Shown here: positions 1 through 10,938 of the stretch, in pieces
Layout: every line of letters starts with the position of its first letter
Position numbering within the stretch: position 1 is the stretch's first letter
From: Daucus carota subsp. sativus
Taxonomy: Eukaryota > Streptophyta > Magnoliopsida > Apiales > Apiaceae
DNA length: 64,000 bases
Reading direction: 5' to 3'
Assembly (NCBI RefSeq): GCF_001625215.2
Contig: NC_030382.2
Span: 19,002,823-19,066,822 of the forward strand
Position numbers and translations under genes: made by a program
Notes under the pieces: model-generated
What the model saw: only the letters and a program-made list of their open reading frames with translations
The model's database searches: none
Told to the model about the DNA's origin: nothing

Positions 1-2
1 GA

Positions 3-590
3 TACCAGTCGAACCCAGGACAAGAACATTGGAGTGCTGTAAAAGCAATACTCAAGTACCTGCGAAGGACTAAGGAGTATATGCTGGTTTACAAGTCCTC
101 TGATTTAGTGCCTCTGGGATATACTGATTCGGATTTCCAGACAGATAAGGATAAGAGAAAGTCCACCTCGGGATGTGTTTTTACTTTGGGAGGTGGAGCC
201 GTAATATGGAGGAGTGTGAAGCAGAAATGCATCGCGGACTCAACCATGGAAGCCGAATATGTGGCAGCCTCGGAGGCAGCCAAAGAGGCTATATGGTTCC
301 GAAACTTCCTGCTGGATTTGGATGTGGTTCCTAATCTGCCACAGCAGATCACGATTTATTGTGATAACACTGGTGCTGTGGCGAATACCAAGGAACCGCG
401 GGCCCATAAGGCAGCGAAACACATAGAGCGTAAGTATCACCTCATACGACAGTTCGTTAAGCGAGGAGATATCATTGTGGCTGACATAGCATCGAAGGAT
501 AACCGGGCAGATCTTTTCACGAAGAGCTTACCAGCTAAGGCTTTTGAGGAGCACGTGGAAGCGATAGGAGTCAGATACTTTGCCACATAG
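3..590 (+). CDS. Ty1/copia polyprotein, C-terminal reverse transcriptase/RNase H (partial)
   Basis: This is the 3' end of a copia pol gene; the reading frame enters from the left window edge, so the start is outside. The frame is open from base 3 to a TAG at 588-590. The first residues match the end of copia reverse transcriptase (HWSAVKAILKYLRRTK). The RNase H domain follows, with YTDSDF (first acidic residue), KSTSGCVF, STMEAEYVAASEAAKEA (catalytic glutamate), IYCDNTGA (catalytic aspartate) and HIERKYHLIR, then the usual ending NRADLFTKSL. No frameshift or stop is visible in this part. In the life cycle RNase H degrades the RNA template during reverse transcription in cytoplasmic particles. 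The family assignment is firm; whether the whole element is intact cannot be seen. Confidence 0.95.
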   Translation, partial: YQSNPGQEHWSAVKAILKYLRRTKEYMLVYKSSDLVPLGYTDSDFQTDKDKRKSTSGCVFTLGGGAVIWRSVKQKCIADSTMEAEYVAASEAAKEAIWFRNFLLDLDVVPNLPQQITIYCDNTGAVANTKEPRAHKAAKHIERKYHLIRQFVKRGDIIVADIASKDNRADLFTKSLPAKAFEEHVEAIGVRYFAT

Positions 591-654
591 TTATATATAG
601 TTGGTAGTGGATTGCTTGTAATAGACACTGATATATACTCAAAGAATATCTTGA

Positions 655-669
655 GTATAAATGGGAGAT
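655..669 (+). other. Polypurine tract of the copia element
   Basis: The purine-rich stretch AAATGGGAGAT lies directly before the LTR start TGTTAGGG. This is the expected place for the plus-strand primer of reverse transcription, about 70 bases after the pol stop. Confidence 0.75.
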
Positions 670-1828
670 TGTTAGGGTTATACTGAAATATTCGTTTGAA
701 GTATATAACAATTATTTGAGAATCTTCAATGCATGTTTTCACATTGTCTGTATATTATATATTGTAGACAATCTAGTATCAAATGGGATAGCAGAAGATT
801 AGATTGTCAGACTCCTTATATAATATAATAAAGGTTCACAGTCGAGGTGGTGTTAGACAAACCACTGGAACGGCTGAAGTATTATTTGGAAATAGTTTAT
901 CTTGACTATTGAATAATACTTATATACTTTGTGTATATTGAACGGGATCAAAATAGTAGAATAATTGTTTCTTTAATTCTGACAATAAAGAACTAAGATT
1001 CTATGATGTTATTAATGCTTAAGTTCTTAATCCGGATATAGTGATTGACACTTGTATTTAATGCACATGCCTTGACTCATAAATTAAGTGATTTATTTTA
1101 AATTACGAATTTATGTATTGGGCAATGACATTATATACAGAGTGGGATATTGACTATAAAAGGAAACCGTGTCCGAAAAATATATTCGGGTGATGATGTC
1201 CTCTTGAAAGCTCATAAAGATAATTATGCTTTAGTCCTGCAGGCAGATTTGTTCTTGCATAATTATAAGGTTGAGTGGATGATCAAGGATAAAAGATATT
1301 GATTAAATTAATTGTCAGAAATTAATTTAATTAATGGACATGCGATATCTTAAACATGGGGAATTTATAAGCAATTAATATGGGAGCCGAATTAAATAAT
1401 TAATTTACGGAATTAGGAAAGGTAGTGCAAATATTAGTTCTTTAGTGGATAGAATTAATATTTAATGACATTGGGCCTGGCCCGGAATGTCATTGGAAGG
1501 CCTGACCTAATGATCCATGATCCCTGCTGTAGCCTATATATATTCTCGTTCTCCTAAAGCTGAAAGACACACCAAAACGAATTAATCCTAGAGTCAGAGA
1601 GAGGCAGACGTTTTTCTCAAGGAGACAGCTAGGGTTTTGGGTTTTCGGAGCTTTAAGGAGAGGCACACCTTGGGAGATCGAAGGCCACACTTCGTCCAAG
1701 GAGAATCAAGGAATACAGTAGAAGACGTGGATTTGAATCGCTTGCGCCGTAGCGATTAAGGTTAATATTCTGTTCGAACTTTTAATTAATTTCATAAAAC
1801 GCAGGACCAAGGTCCGATTGTTCCTACA
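670..1828 (+). repeat. 3' LTR of the copia element
   Basis: The LTR starts TGTTAGGGTTATAC right after the polypurine tract and ends GATTGTTCCTACA, so it has TG...CA ends with short inverted repeats (TGTTAGG / CCTACA). Its length is about 1159 bp. Sequence after 1828 is the interrupted PB1-domain gene, which fixes the right boundary. The target duplication cannot be checked because the 5' LTR is outside the window. A pyrimidine/AT-rich leader-like region around 1540-1620 could hold the transcript start; I could not place it. Confidence 0.8.
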
Positions 1829-2941
1829 GTTCTAATAGAGGCATTACTCAATTTCTTCTTCAAAAGCCTAGACTGATCTTTACAAGCCATTTCTTCCTCA
1901 TCACTAATAGAAAAATCAGAATTATCAGATAATTTTCTTAGTTGAGTCTGTCTCCGTCTCAATTTTATAGTCTGAATCTCCATCACTATCTTCTACATCA
2001 TCATCCATTACTGGTGATATTTTGAAAATCTCGGTTTGATTATGATTTTTTTCAAAATCAACATCTCTAATAAGATGATCAACGTAAAGTTGTATTCTAC
2101 CATATGGCATACATACATCAGTTAATTTTCTAACAGATGCATCATCATACACAATCGAAGCTCCATCAGTGAAATCACGGCCATTTGTTTTAAAATAAAC
2201 AATAGAGGTTTCAATATCATACTTAAAATCCTTAGCAAAATCTTCTAAATCTCTAAATGATAATTCATCAATATCAAGTTCAACCATATTTGTATTTGGG
2301 GTTAAATATCAAAGTGGTCACTGAAGTGGAGGTCATATATCACTTTGCTAACTAATCTTAACCGGGTCTCATTTCAATCATTAAAGTCACAATAAATATC
2401 AATCAAGTACCTCCAAATTATAGTTCAAGGAGTAAAAAAATTATTTATAGAGTTTGACACATTATTTTTGAATACTAACACAACCAAGTAAAATATTATG
2501 ATTTCTAGTATTTATGATAATATTTTTAGATTTTATAAAGTCTATTTACTATTTAATTTTTCTTATATTAATATTTTCTTTGTTTTAATCAAAAATAAAT
2601 AGTAAATAAGATTGATAAAATCTAAATATATTGTCATAAATACTAATACTCATAACCTTTTAGTTGGTTGTGGTAGTTATAAAAAGTAATGTGTCAAACT
2701 CTATAAATAATATTTTTACTCTTTGGACTAAAATTTGGAGGTACTTGATTGATATTTATTATGTCTTTAATGATTAAAATGAGACCCCGTTAAGATTAGT
2801 GAGCAAAGTGATATATGACCTCCACTTCAGTGACCAATTTGATATTTAACCCTATTTGTTACTCCACCAGTATACATGAGTTTAGAAGTATCAAAATTGC
2901 CATGATGATGAATATATAAACTAACCTTACTTGACATGGTT
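1829..2941 (-). pseudogene. PB1-like N-terminal domain of a MULE-type protein, split by a MITE and by the copia LTR
   Basis: Read on the minus strand from an ATG at 2939-2941, the first piece encodes MSSKVSLYIHHHGNF and ends in TGGVTN near 2858. The MITE at 2299-2852 then intervenes. The second piece resumes at 2287 with MVELDIDELSFRDLEDF and runs to an acidic tail near 1965. This layout (short beta-rich head, FxDLEDFAKDFKY, YVDH, acidic tail) is typical of the PB1-like domain found at the N terminus of plant MULE transposases. Around 1965 the frame breaks: one frame hits a stop while another continues an acidic/serine stretch (SDFSISDEEEM) up to 1829, where the copia LTR begins. The remainder would lie left of the copia element, outside the window. 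It is a dead, twice-interrupted gene. Confidence 0.7.
2299..2852. mobile_element. Fold-back MITE with long terminal inverted repeats (GGGTTAAATATCAAA family)
   Basis: The left end GGGTTAAATATCAAAGTGG continues through about 120 bases that reappear in inverted order up to the right end at 2852. The element is about 554 bp, without coding capacity. The hexamer TATTTG flanks both ends (2293-2298 and 2853-2858); on the left it is repeated once more, so the exact target duplication is uncertain. Long inverted repeats suggest a Mutator-type MITE, but a clean 9-bp duplication is not visible here. Removing it reconnects the PB1 reading frame. Confidence 0.8.
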
Positions 2942-3059
2942 CATATACACAAAAAACGTTTCAACGTACCTGATACAGAAGGAGATATACACGATAAACT
3001 CCAACTGAAACACAAGCAAGTGATTTAGGGTTTTCTCCCCAAGTTATATAGCGATACTG

Positions 3060-3310
3060 TCAATTGTTATATATAAATTTTTTATCACTTTTATTTTTAC
3101 ATCCTCCACATAATATAAATTTCTATTAATGATGTTCCACATCAGATTATTAATGACACGTCATCACCTCTTGTTACGTCATGTTTGGCAAAATTATTTA
3201 GATGTACATATTACCGACTTAAATGACCTGTTTGATACCGTTTTGAGTTTGGTGACCAACTTGATACATTAAGTCTACTTGAATGACTCACTTGATTATT
3301 AACCCTATAA
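3060..3310. repeat. Possible truncated MITE end
   Basis: Read on the minus strand from 3310 the sequence begins AGGGTTAATAATCAAGTGAG and continues with the type of text seen at the ends of the MITE at 2299-2852. No matching opposite end was seen. The stretch 3311-3860 is AT-rich and I see no gene in it; no MCM3 C-terminal exon could be found there. Confidence 0.35.
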
Positions 3311-5086
3311 GTAATAAGTATATATCACCACTAAAAGTTAGTCCAACAAATTCAACCGTCATTAGACATCCAACTAATTTCTCGATCCATGAGGGTCACA
3401 TAAAGGTGAATTCTTAATCCAACAACTGTCATCGTCGAGTATCCAGATGCTGATACATACCTTATGGCATGTGTCAGTAAGGGCGACAGCTTGTCTAAAC
3501 TCAAATATGTCACATCACTTATTACAACCATGAGTTAATAAAATTTGGCAAAATTTCTCAAATTGGACATCAAAGGAAAGCATGAGCAAAGCATGGTTGG
3601 TAAACAAAATTTATAAACCAATAAAATAGTCCCTTCACAATCATTCGATTATACTGGATCCATGCAGTGGCAGCAGTTTTATCGTTAAGAGTAAGCTTAG
3701 CAATGCAAGCTGATTATTATAGAATACAGATGTGTCCCCCAAATGGTCTAATAACTTTGTGTATATTAAACAATGGTGCATTTCAAAATTCAACATTAGT
3801 TGAATTAGTACCCCAAAAAAACCAGTAATCAGAAGCACCTCCTTATCTTAACCATGTAATGCACTAACCTGCCACCAGCAGAGGCCCCACCAAGATCAGA
3901 TCTAACATTTCTGCCAGCATCATGGTCAGCTTTACATTTACTCTCAGATTCCTTCTCCCTTTCCTGCTCATGATGTTCTTCCATCTCCGTCAACTGCTCG
4001 TGGTATATTGCAAAGTTGAGAACTTTGAGTGCAGCCTCAACAGCAGATACTGGAACCTTTGAACAAATATTCAAGCAATTTAGAGTTGCTCATCGAATAT
4101 AGGCTTGCTAAAACATCTTGGATAAACCCAAATTAAAACTTATTATTGCAAATGCAAACCAAAAATAGGTGCCAATGGACATGTAGAAAACCATATAAAG
4201 TGGAAACATGGATTGCTTCAAAATATAGGAACATAACCCTCATACCTGTCTGCTTAACTTCAGTTTGGCGTGGGCCGTAGAGAGTCTTATTATGGTTTTC
4301 AAGGTTCTGGCAGTAATGGGAAGTGTACCTCCTCCTGTCTGGAAAATGTTTTTTTTACAAATAAGGTATCAAGATGGTATATTATTGATGGTAAAAGTAA
4401 TTACTAGTTGACTACTTATGTACTGACCTTTACACTTGAACTTGCATTCCTGAGCTCTGCATATGCTGTTGCAATGTGGTCAGAAGCCTACAATTTACTA
4501 ATATCAGCATGATGGGACAGCAAATAAACATGAATAGGAAAACTGGAATATAATTATGAAATTGATACCTGTACATCATACACACACATATATATATATG
4601 GTTGTGCAACAATAGAATGCAAGATTTAGGGTACTTCGTCAGTCAGATCAGGCTGTATCCTATGTTTTGCATAGTGAATATACTTTTTCAGGAACTTAAT
4701 GGTGCGAGTGTCACGCTTCTGAAGCTCTATGTGATTCTCTTTGTTGTAAAATTCGATTATACTTGACAAATACAGTTGAGCCTGTATCAGCTTCTTCATC
4801 CACTCCATACCTTGAACTCCCATCTAATGTTGCCGTTCCTGAAGACGAGTTACTTTATTTGAGAATTTGACGAAAACATTAGTAAGCATGTCAATGTTCC
4901 AATTGAGAAAAGTGCCACCTACCTCCATCAGTTGCTGAACAAAATCGGTGCATACGCAAGACATGTTCCGAGATTTGACAGTCGATAGCAGGATCCATTT
5001 GGTCCAATACAATTAATAACAAATCAAAAAAGGAAAGCAAACAGTCAGGAAGGCCAATGTTCTTTGTTGGAGTTATCGACCCGTCA

Positions 5087-5386
<300 letters not shown>

Positions 5387-5444
5387 TTATACCACAATTG
5401 CTCGTAATTAAGTGATAGATGAAAAATAATGTCAGATATTGTTA

Positions 5445-5693
<249 letters not shown>

Positions 5694-7585
5694 CTAAAGA
5701 TTGAGGATACATCAGATGTTAAGAAACCATGGCATAACTCACCCTCGCAAGTGTGTCCCATTTTTCAGGTTTAATTCTGTCCCACCAAGCATTAAAAGGA
5801 TCACAGCTTTCTTTATCCACGAGTGCCCATAGATAGATGGGGCAAGTGAATTACCAAGTAGTTCAAATGTGTCATCTCTTTCGGCTATCTTCTTGATCAT
5901 ATTAATATCCTCAGGAGTATAAATCGGTGCATTTGCCTCTTTGTTGAGTAAAAACACATTGTTAGCTATAAGGACAATCCTGCATGACAAGGAAGCTCAT
6001 TCAACTTTCTTTACACACTCACAGAAAGAAAAGTATTAAAATAATTAACGTTACCTGAACACTCCATTTACACCACCCTTGCTTTTTCCAGGGAGAGCCT
6101 TATAAATTCCAACAATAGCCACACGATCTCCAGGTTTGCATGAATCTACCAGGTCGTCCTCGACAATGACATCAACTGTACGTGGAAGTTGACCAGGTGC
6201 AGATTTCTCAGGTACTTCTTGCATTGAAAGTGTTTGATGATCTTTATATATGCACAAACCATACTCCGTCACTAATAAATTTCCGTTCTCATCCTAAAAT
6301 AGTAATTCAGTTTTAATAGAATTCACATGGACTACAAATAAGTGTACCGTAATATAATTAAAACTTACCCAACGTTGGAAAGACGGATCCTGTGGGTAAA
6401 CCCATATTGGATGTAATGTCTCGATACTCTCGAGTGGTAAAGTTACTAGTTGATGGACAGAAGTGAACACTTTTAACAACCTTTGGTCTAACAAGAGAAC
6501 CTAAAAATGAAGAAACCAGTGGATTAGATTTACAGATTCAAAGGAAATATTGTGATCAATAACATATCTGTAGTTCATTTAATAGCTAAAAGTAAACTAA
6601 TACTGTATAATTCATATCAAGTCTCATACTCTGTGAATTGATTTATGGGGGAAAACTTCTCAAACAAGCATCAAACACCTCAATTTATTTACTTAACTGG
6701 AAATTGTAAGAACATTTGCTGACAAGTTACATGTTACGTATTAATAGCCATCACATTTTATCGAGTTCACTTCCCGTGTACTTTCACGAATATAATAGCA
6801 GTACATTTGTGTTATTTGGATGCAGATATTAAAGAACAATTCTGACATTAGTGCAGTGGATGAAGCAATGAAACTATAAATAAACTAAAAGCAAAATTCT
6901 TGAACAGTTAAATAACATATATAAGGGGCGCAGAAAAGAAAGCCTCAAAATGGATTTTGACAAGGGGACAAGAAAAGCGGAACCGAGGGAGTACAGCATA
7001 AAATATAATAAACACTTACATAAGAATTAATCAAGTGAGAATTTCATGCTGCATATTCCCAGCTAATTCAACTAATCCAGTTGAATTAAAATAACCACTG
7101 TAATCAATATAATTCAAAAAAAAAAAAAAACTGTACGCATACGAAATAAGCAAAAAGTAGTAGTTCTTGGAGAAATTCATAGTGCATATTCTTGAATTAA
7201 AATATCAAAAAATCGAGAAATTGAAACTTATAATTACTATAATTGTACTAAGACATATATACAAATACATAGGCACATACAAAATAAGTGGACAAATAGT
7301 TGTCCTATAAAAATTCCTAATGCACAATTCTAATTAGGAACATCAAAAAATCCAGAAAATGCAAATGTGACTATAACATACATTTCAAATTAAAAGATAA
7401 GGTAAGGGTAAGGTACCTTCGAGACAAGTCGTATCCGTCGGGTCCTTTCTGGACATGGTGGTGCAAGATGTGAGCCAAATTGATGATTAAACCGTGTCGT
7501 TTATGGTGGATCATTGTCTTGATGTCTTCCATTAGTGTGTCCTTTAGCTCCTGCACTGTTCACACATCAATTATATACATAGAGA

Positions 7586-7591
7586 GGGAGG

Positions 7592-7643
<52 letters not shown>

Positions 7644-7662
7644 AGGAGAGAGAGAGAGAGAG
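7586..7662. repeat. GA microsatellite in MCM3 intron 1
   Basis: An almost pure (GA)n run lies between the first MCM3 exon (ending at 7666) and the acceptor of exon 2 (7551). Confidence 0.9.
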
Positions 7663-7788
7663 TACGTATAGGTCGAAGAAGCTGAGGAATTCTTTCTTGC
7701 GGTCAGCTCTGTATTGCATGTGTATATGAAAGAAAGACGGAGAGAATTAAATGAAATGGAGCCAAGAGATCTGATTGTTTCTGTTGGT

Positions 7789-7800
7789 TTTGGCGGGAAA
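7789..7800. promoter_or_regulatory. E2F-type site upstream of the MCM3 copy
   Basis: TTTGGCGGGAAA, which reads TTTCCCGCCAAA on the minus strand, fits the E2F consensus TTTSSCGC on both strands. It lies about 70 bp upstream of the first MCM3 ATG (7719). Plant and animal MCM genes are known E2F targets expressed at the G1/S transition, which fits this position. Whether it still acts is unknown. Confidence 0.7.
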
Positions 7801-7924
7801 CAAGGCCGTGTTTGGGATGTTGTTTTGCGATTACAAAATATGATATTATCATCCTTCGAATTTATTAGTTGCTACAAACTTAGAATTATTTGTAAAATAT
7901 GAACTACAATTATCAATATATTAT

Positions 7925-8760
7925 ATTATATACTTATATATAATAAGCGTAAGGGAGATAATTTGGTCGCATGGTCCTCTGCTCCAAAAGCTTATCATCT
8001 GTTGGATCTTATATTGAACAAATAAGCACCGTTAGATTGGAACAAAATTAAATTCTGTTCTGGAAGGCAACTGATATCTTATTGCATGTTTATAATTCCT
8101 TTTCTGAATCCAAAACAAATTCTGTCTTTCACATGTATATGATTTTTTTTAATCCTAAATAAATATTTCCCACCAGTTTTATTCGTAGAATCATATAAAT
8201 CTCACCGTCACAATTTTTTTATAATATATTTTAAAATTAATAAGCCAGATTTATGTGAGGAACAAATACAAAAACTTTTTCTTAATCCAAAATAGATTCT
8301 ACCTTCTTATTGCATATTTATGATTCCTTTTCTCAATTCAAAACAAATTATGTTTATCAATTTTAATTTTGAACCATATAAATTTTTTGGAAAATATTTA
8401 AATCACATTATGATAATTTTAATATAAAATACATTTATTAATATAATCTAATAGGAGTTGGCAATAACGTATTCCACTCAAAATATATTAAAATTTGATA
8501 GATAGAATTTAATACTTTGGCATGATACATACGAGAAAAGGAATTGCTTGATTAAAATAATTTATTTGAAACCATTAATGGCTGTGATGATGTATTTACT
8601 AAAGTTCTAACTTACAAACAAATCATAATTTCGAATTTTATTTTATTGAAAATTTTAATTTATTATTTATAAATTAAATTTTTTCACACTATTTAAAATA
8701 TATTTAAAAAGTTTATAAATAATTAAAAAGCTCCCGTGCCTTGCACGGGCTATAAGCTAG
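7925..8760 (+). mobile_element. Non-autonomous Helitron (3' end clear, 5' end tentative)
   Basis: The 3' end shows Helitron hallmarks: a GC-rich hairpin CCCGTGC-CTT-GCACGGG at 8733-8749, then CTATAAG, then the terminal CTAG at 8757-8760 followed by T. The 5' end should start with TC after an A; the AT-rich text near 7925 before ATAAGCGTAAGGGAG is only a candidate. The body is AT-rich and non-coding. Confidence 0.55.
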
Positions 8761-8761
8761 T

Positions 8762-10321
8762 ATATATAAAGGAGGATGCGGGCGTCTCTAGAATCGTTCG
8801 GTTCAGTCTTCTGATTTTTCTTAAATTTCGGACAAAAATATAATTATAATTCAACAAATAAGGTTCAAGAATTCTAAAGGTAATACAATTCTTTTCGTAT
8901 TGAATTCTAGAGATGATACAATTCTTTTCTTATTTAGTATTTCCTATTGAATTCTAAAGATGATACAATTCTTTTGTTATTTAGTAATCCTAAAATAAAT
9001 AGGATTATATTTATTCAAACTAACAATAATAGATAAAATCAATTTATATTTAAAATTTATAAGGTAATATGTACAATTATTATTTTCGATAAGATATATA
9101 GAGGATATAGTTGAACTTTATATTATAAAATTTTATTTTCGATAAGAATATAGTAGAATAATCTAATTGTGTTTGACGGGCACGGGAGGCGGCCCAAACT
9201 ATTTTTTATCTAAATAATAATAAAATTTCTATTACTATTATGCTTGACTGGAAAGTGGCTAAAATATAAAGGATTGTAAAGATAATAATCACTAAAAAAA
9301 TTAATAGTAAAAAATTTAGAATCACAAACGAATAATAATTTTTAACTAATAAGTAGGAATCATAAAATAAAAATAATTAACAAATAAAATAGGAATCATA
9401 TATTGATTTTATGATAATGCAAATGATTCTTGATTAGTATTGTGTTTGACGGGCACGAGAGGCGGCCCAAACTAATTTTTATCTAAATAATAATAAATTT
9501 TCTATTAGTATTATATTTGACGGGAAAGTGGCTAAAATAATTTTTTATCTATGTTATAATATATTTTTTGTTAAAACGGGACCATTATAATTTTTTATTT
9601 TATCTTAATTAGAATAATTTTTATCGGTATTGTGTTTGACAGTAAGACGACTCAAACTAATATCTAAATTATAATGTTTTGCTATTAGTATTGTGTTTGA
9701 CCAGATAGCGGCTCAAACTAATTTTGATATAAGATTTTATGATAATGCAAATGATTCTTGATTAGTATTGTGTTTGACGGGCACGAGAGGCGGCCCAAAC
9801 TAATTTTTATCTAAATAATAATAAATTTTCTATTAGTATTATATTTGACGGGAAAGTGGCTAAAATAATTTTTTTATCTATGTTATAATATATTTTTTGT
9901 TAAAACGGGACCATTATAATTTTTTATTTTATCTTAATTAGAATAATTTTTATCGGTATTGTGTTTGACAGTAAGGCGACTCAAACTAATATCTAAATTA
10001 TAATGTTTTGCTATTAGTATTGTGTTTGACCAGATAGCGGCTCAAACTAATTTTGATATAAATTATAATATTTAATTTTATTATAAAAATAATAATTATG
10101 GATTAATATTGTTTTTGACGGGAGTGCGGTTCGAACTAATTTTATTATAAGTATTGTGTTTGACAGGATGACCACTTAAACGAATTTTTATACTAATTAT
10201 AATATTTTTCGTTAGTGATATGTTTAACGGGAAAATAATTCAAAATAATTTTTATGCTATTATAATATTAATTCGTATCAAAATTTATTACGCCGCCGCG
10301 AAGCGCGGCTTTTTTCACTAG
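8762..10321 (+). mobile_element. Second Helitron-like element with internal tandem repeats
   Basis: It ends with hairpin GCCGCG-AAG-CGCGGC (10295-10309), a T run, CA and terminal CTAG at 10318-10321, followed by T. The 5' end is not certain and may lie immediately after the first Helitron end at 8760. The interior carries repeated units around TTGTGTTTGACGGG and CGGCCCAAACTAATTTT. No coding frame of useful length. Confidence 0.5.
9405..10060. repeat. 328-bp tandem duplication inside the Helitron-like element
   Basis: Bases 9405-9732 are repeated almost perfectly as 9733-10060; both start GATTTTATGATAATGC and end AATTTTGATATAA. I saw only single-base differences (an extra T in a T run; TAAGACG against TAAGGCG). 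Each copy itself contains several ~60-70 bp units around TTTGACGGG...CGGC.CAAACTAA, also present at about 9165 and 10110-10200. Confidence 0.85.
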
Positions 10322-10827
10322 TTTATAATTATACGAGAGAAAAATTGTAGTAATATAATATATTAAAATATGAACGGTGTTTGAAGTTATTTTTCGGATG
10401 AGGCACATGAAGAAGTCCTATCAAACACATTTATTTTTATTTTTTTATCATACTTTGATTATTAGCATAATACATGATAAGAACTACTATAATTAATATT
10501 ATTACGTATTAAATATTATTATGTCATGATCCTGAAATGTATTAGTTATTTTTTGATTTATTTAAGTTGATTTTGCTTAACGTTTTAAATTACTTAAGTT
10601 GATTTTGATAGTAATATTTAAAGCAAAATCATATTTTTATATATTTAATTTCTATCCGATTATATTTTCAAAGAGTTGGATTCTGTATATTACTAAATTA
10701 TTTGTAGTCTTTGTAGACCACACAATCTACTATCAGTTCAACACATTAATCAATGGACGAGATTTAATTTAATAAACTAATTAGTTTTTTATTAATTAGA
10801 AGAATCATATACGGATTTGCAGGACCG
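10322..10827. other. AT-rich spacer, nothing recognised
   Basis: No coding frame, repeat end or RNA gene is recognisable between the Helitron end and the gypsy-type remnant. Confidence 0.5.
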
Positions 10828-10938
10828 TATATATAATATATGTAGTTTTAATTAATTAGTTATATGTCTTGATTTAAATGGGTTTGGAGAGTAGATTTGA
10901 GAGAATTTGGGACCAAATTCTTTTTAAGGAGGGTAGAA
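10828..10938 (+). mobile_element. 3' internal remnant and polypurine tract of the gypsy-type element
   Basis: These bases closely match 18453-18563, the region just before LTR D. Both end TTTTTAAGGAGG.TAGAA, a purine-rich tract directly followed by an LTR start. LTR A is therefore a 3' LTR with a stub of its former interior. Confidence 0.7.

Noticed and set aside
3430..3530. Plus-strand frame reading VEYPDADTYLMACVSKGDS as a gene fragment
   Set aside because: Short, no splice context and no family I can name.
6501..7416. A missing MCM3 exon hidden in the large second intron
   Set aside because: I read the minus strand for the conserved YLKEGEQVLVGFEG region and found nothing similar.
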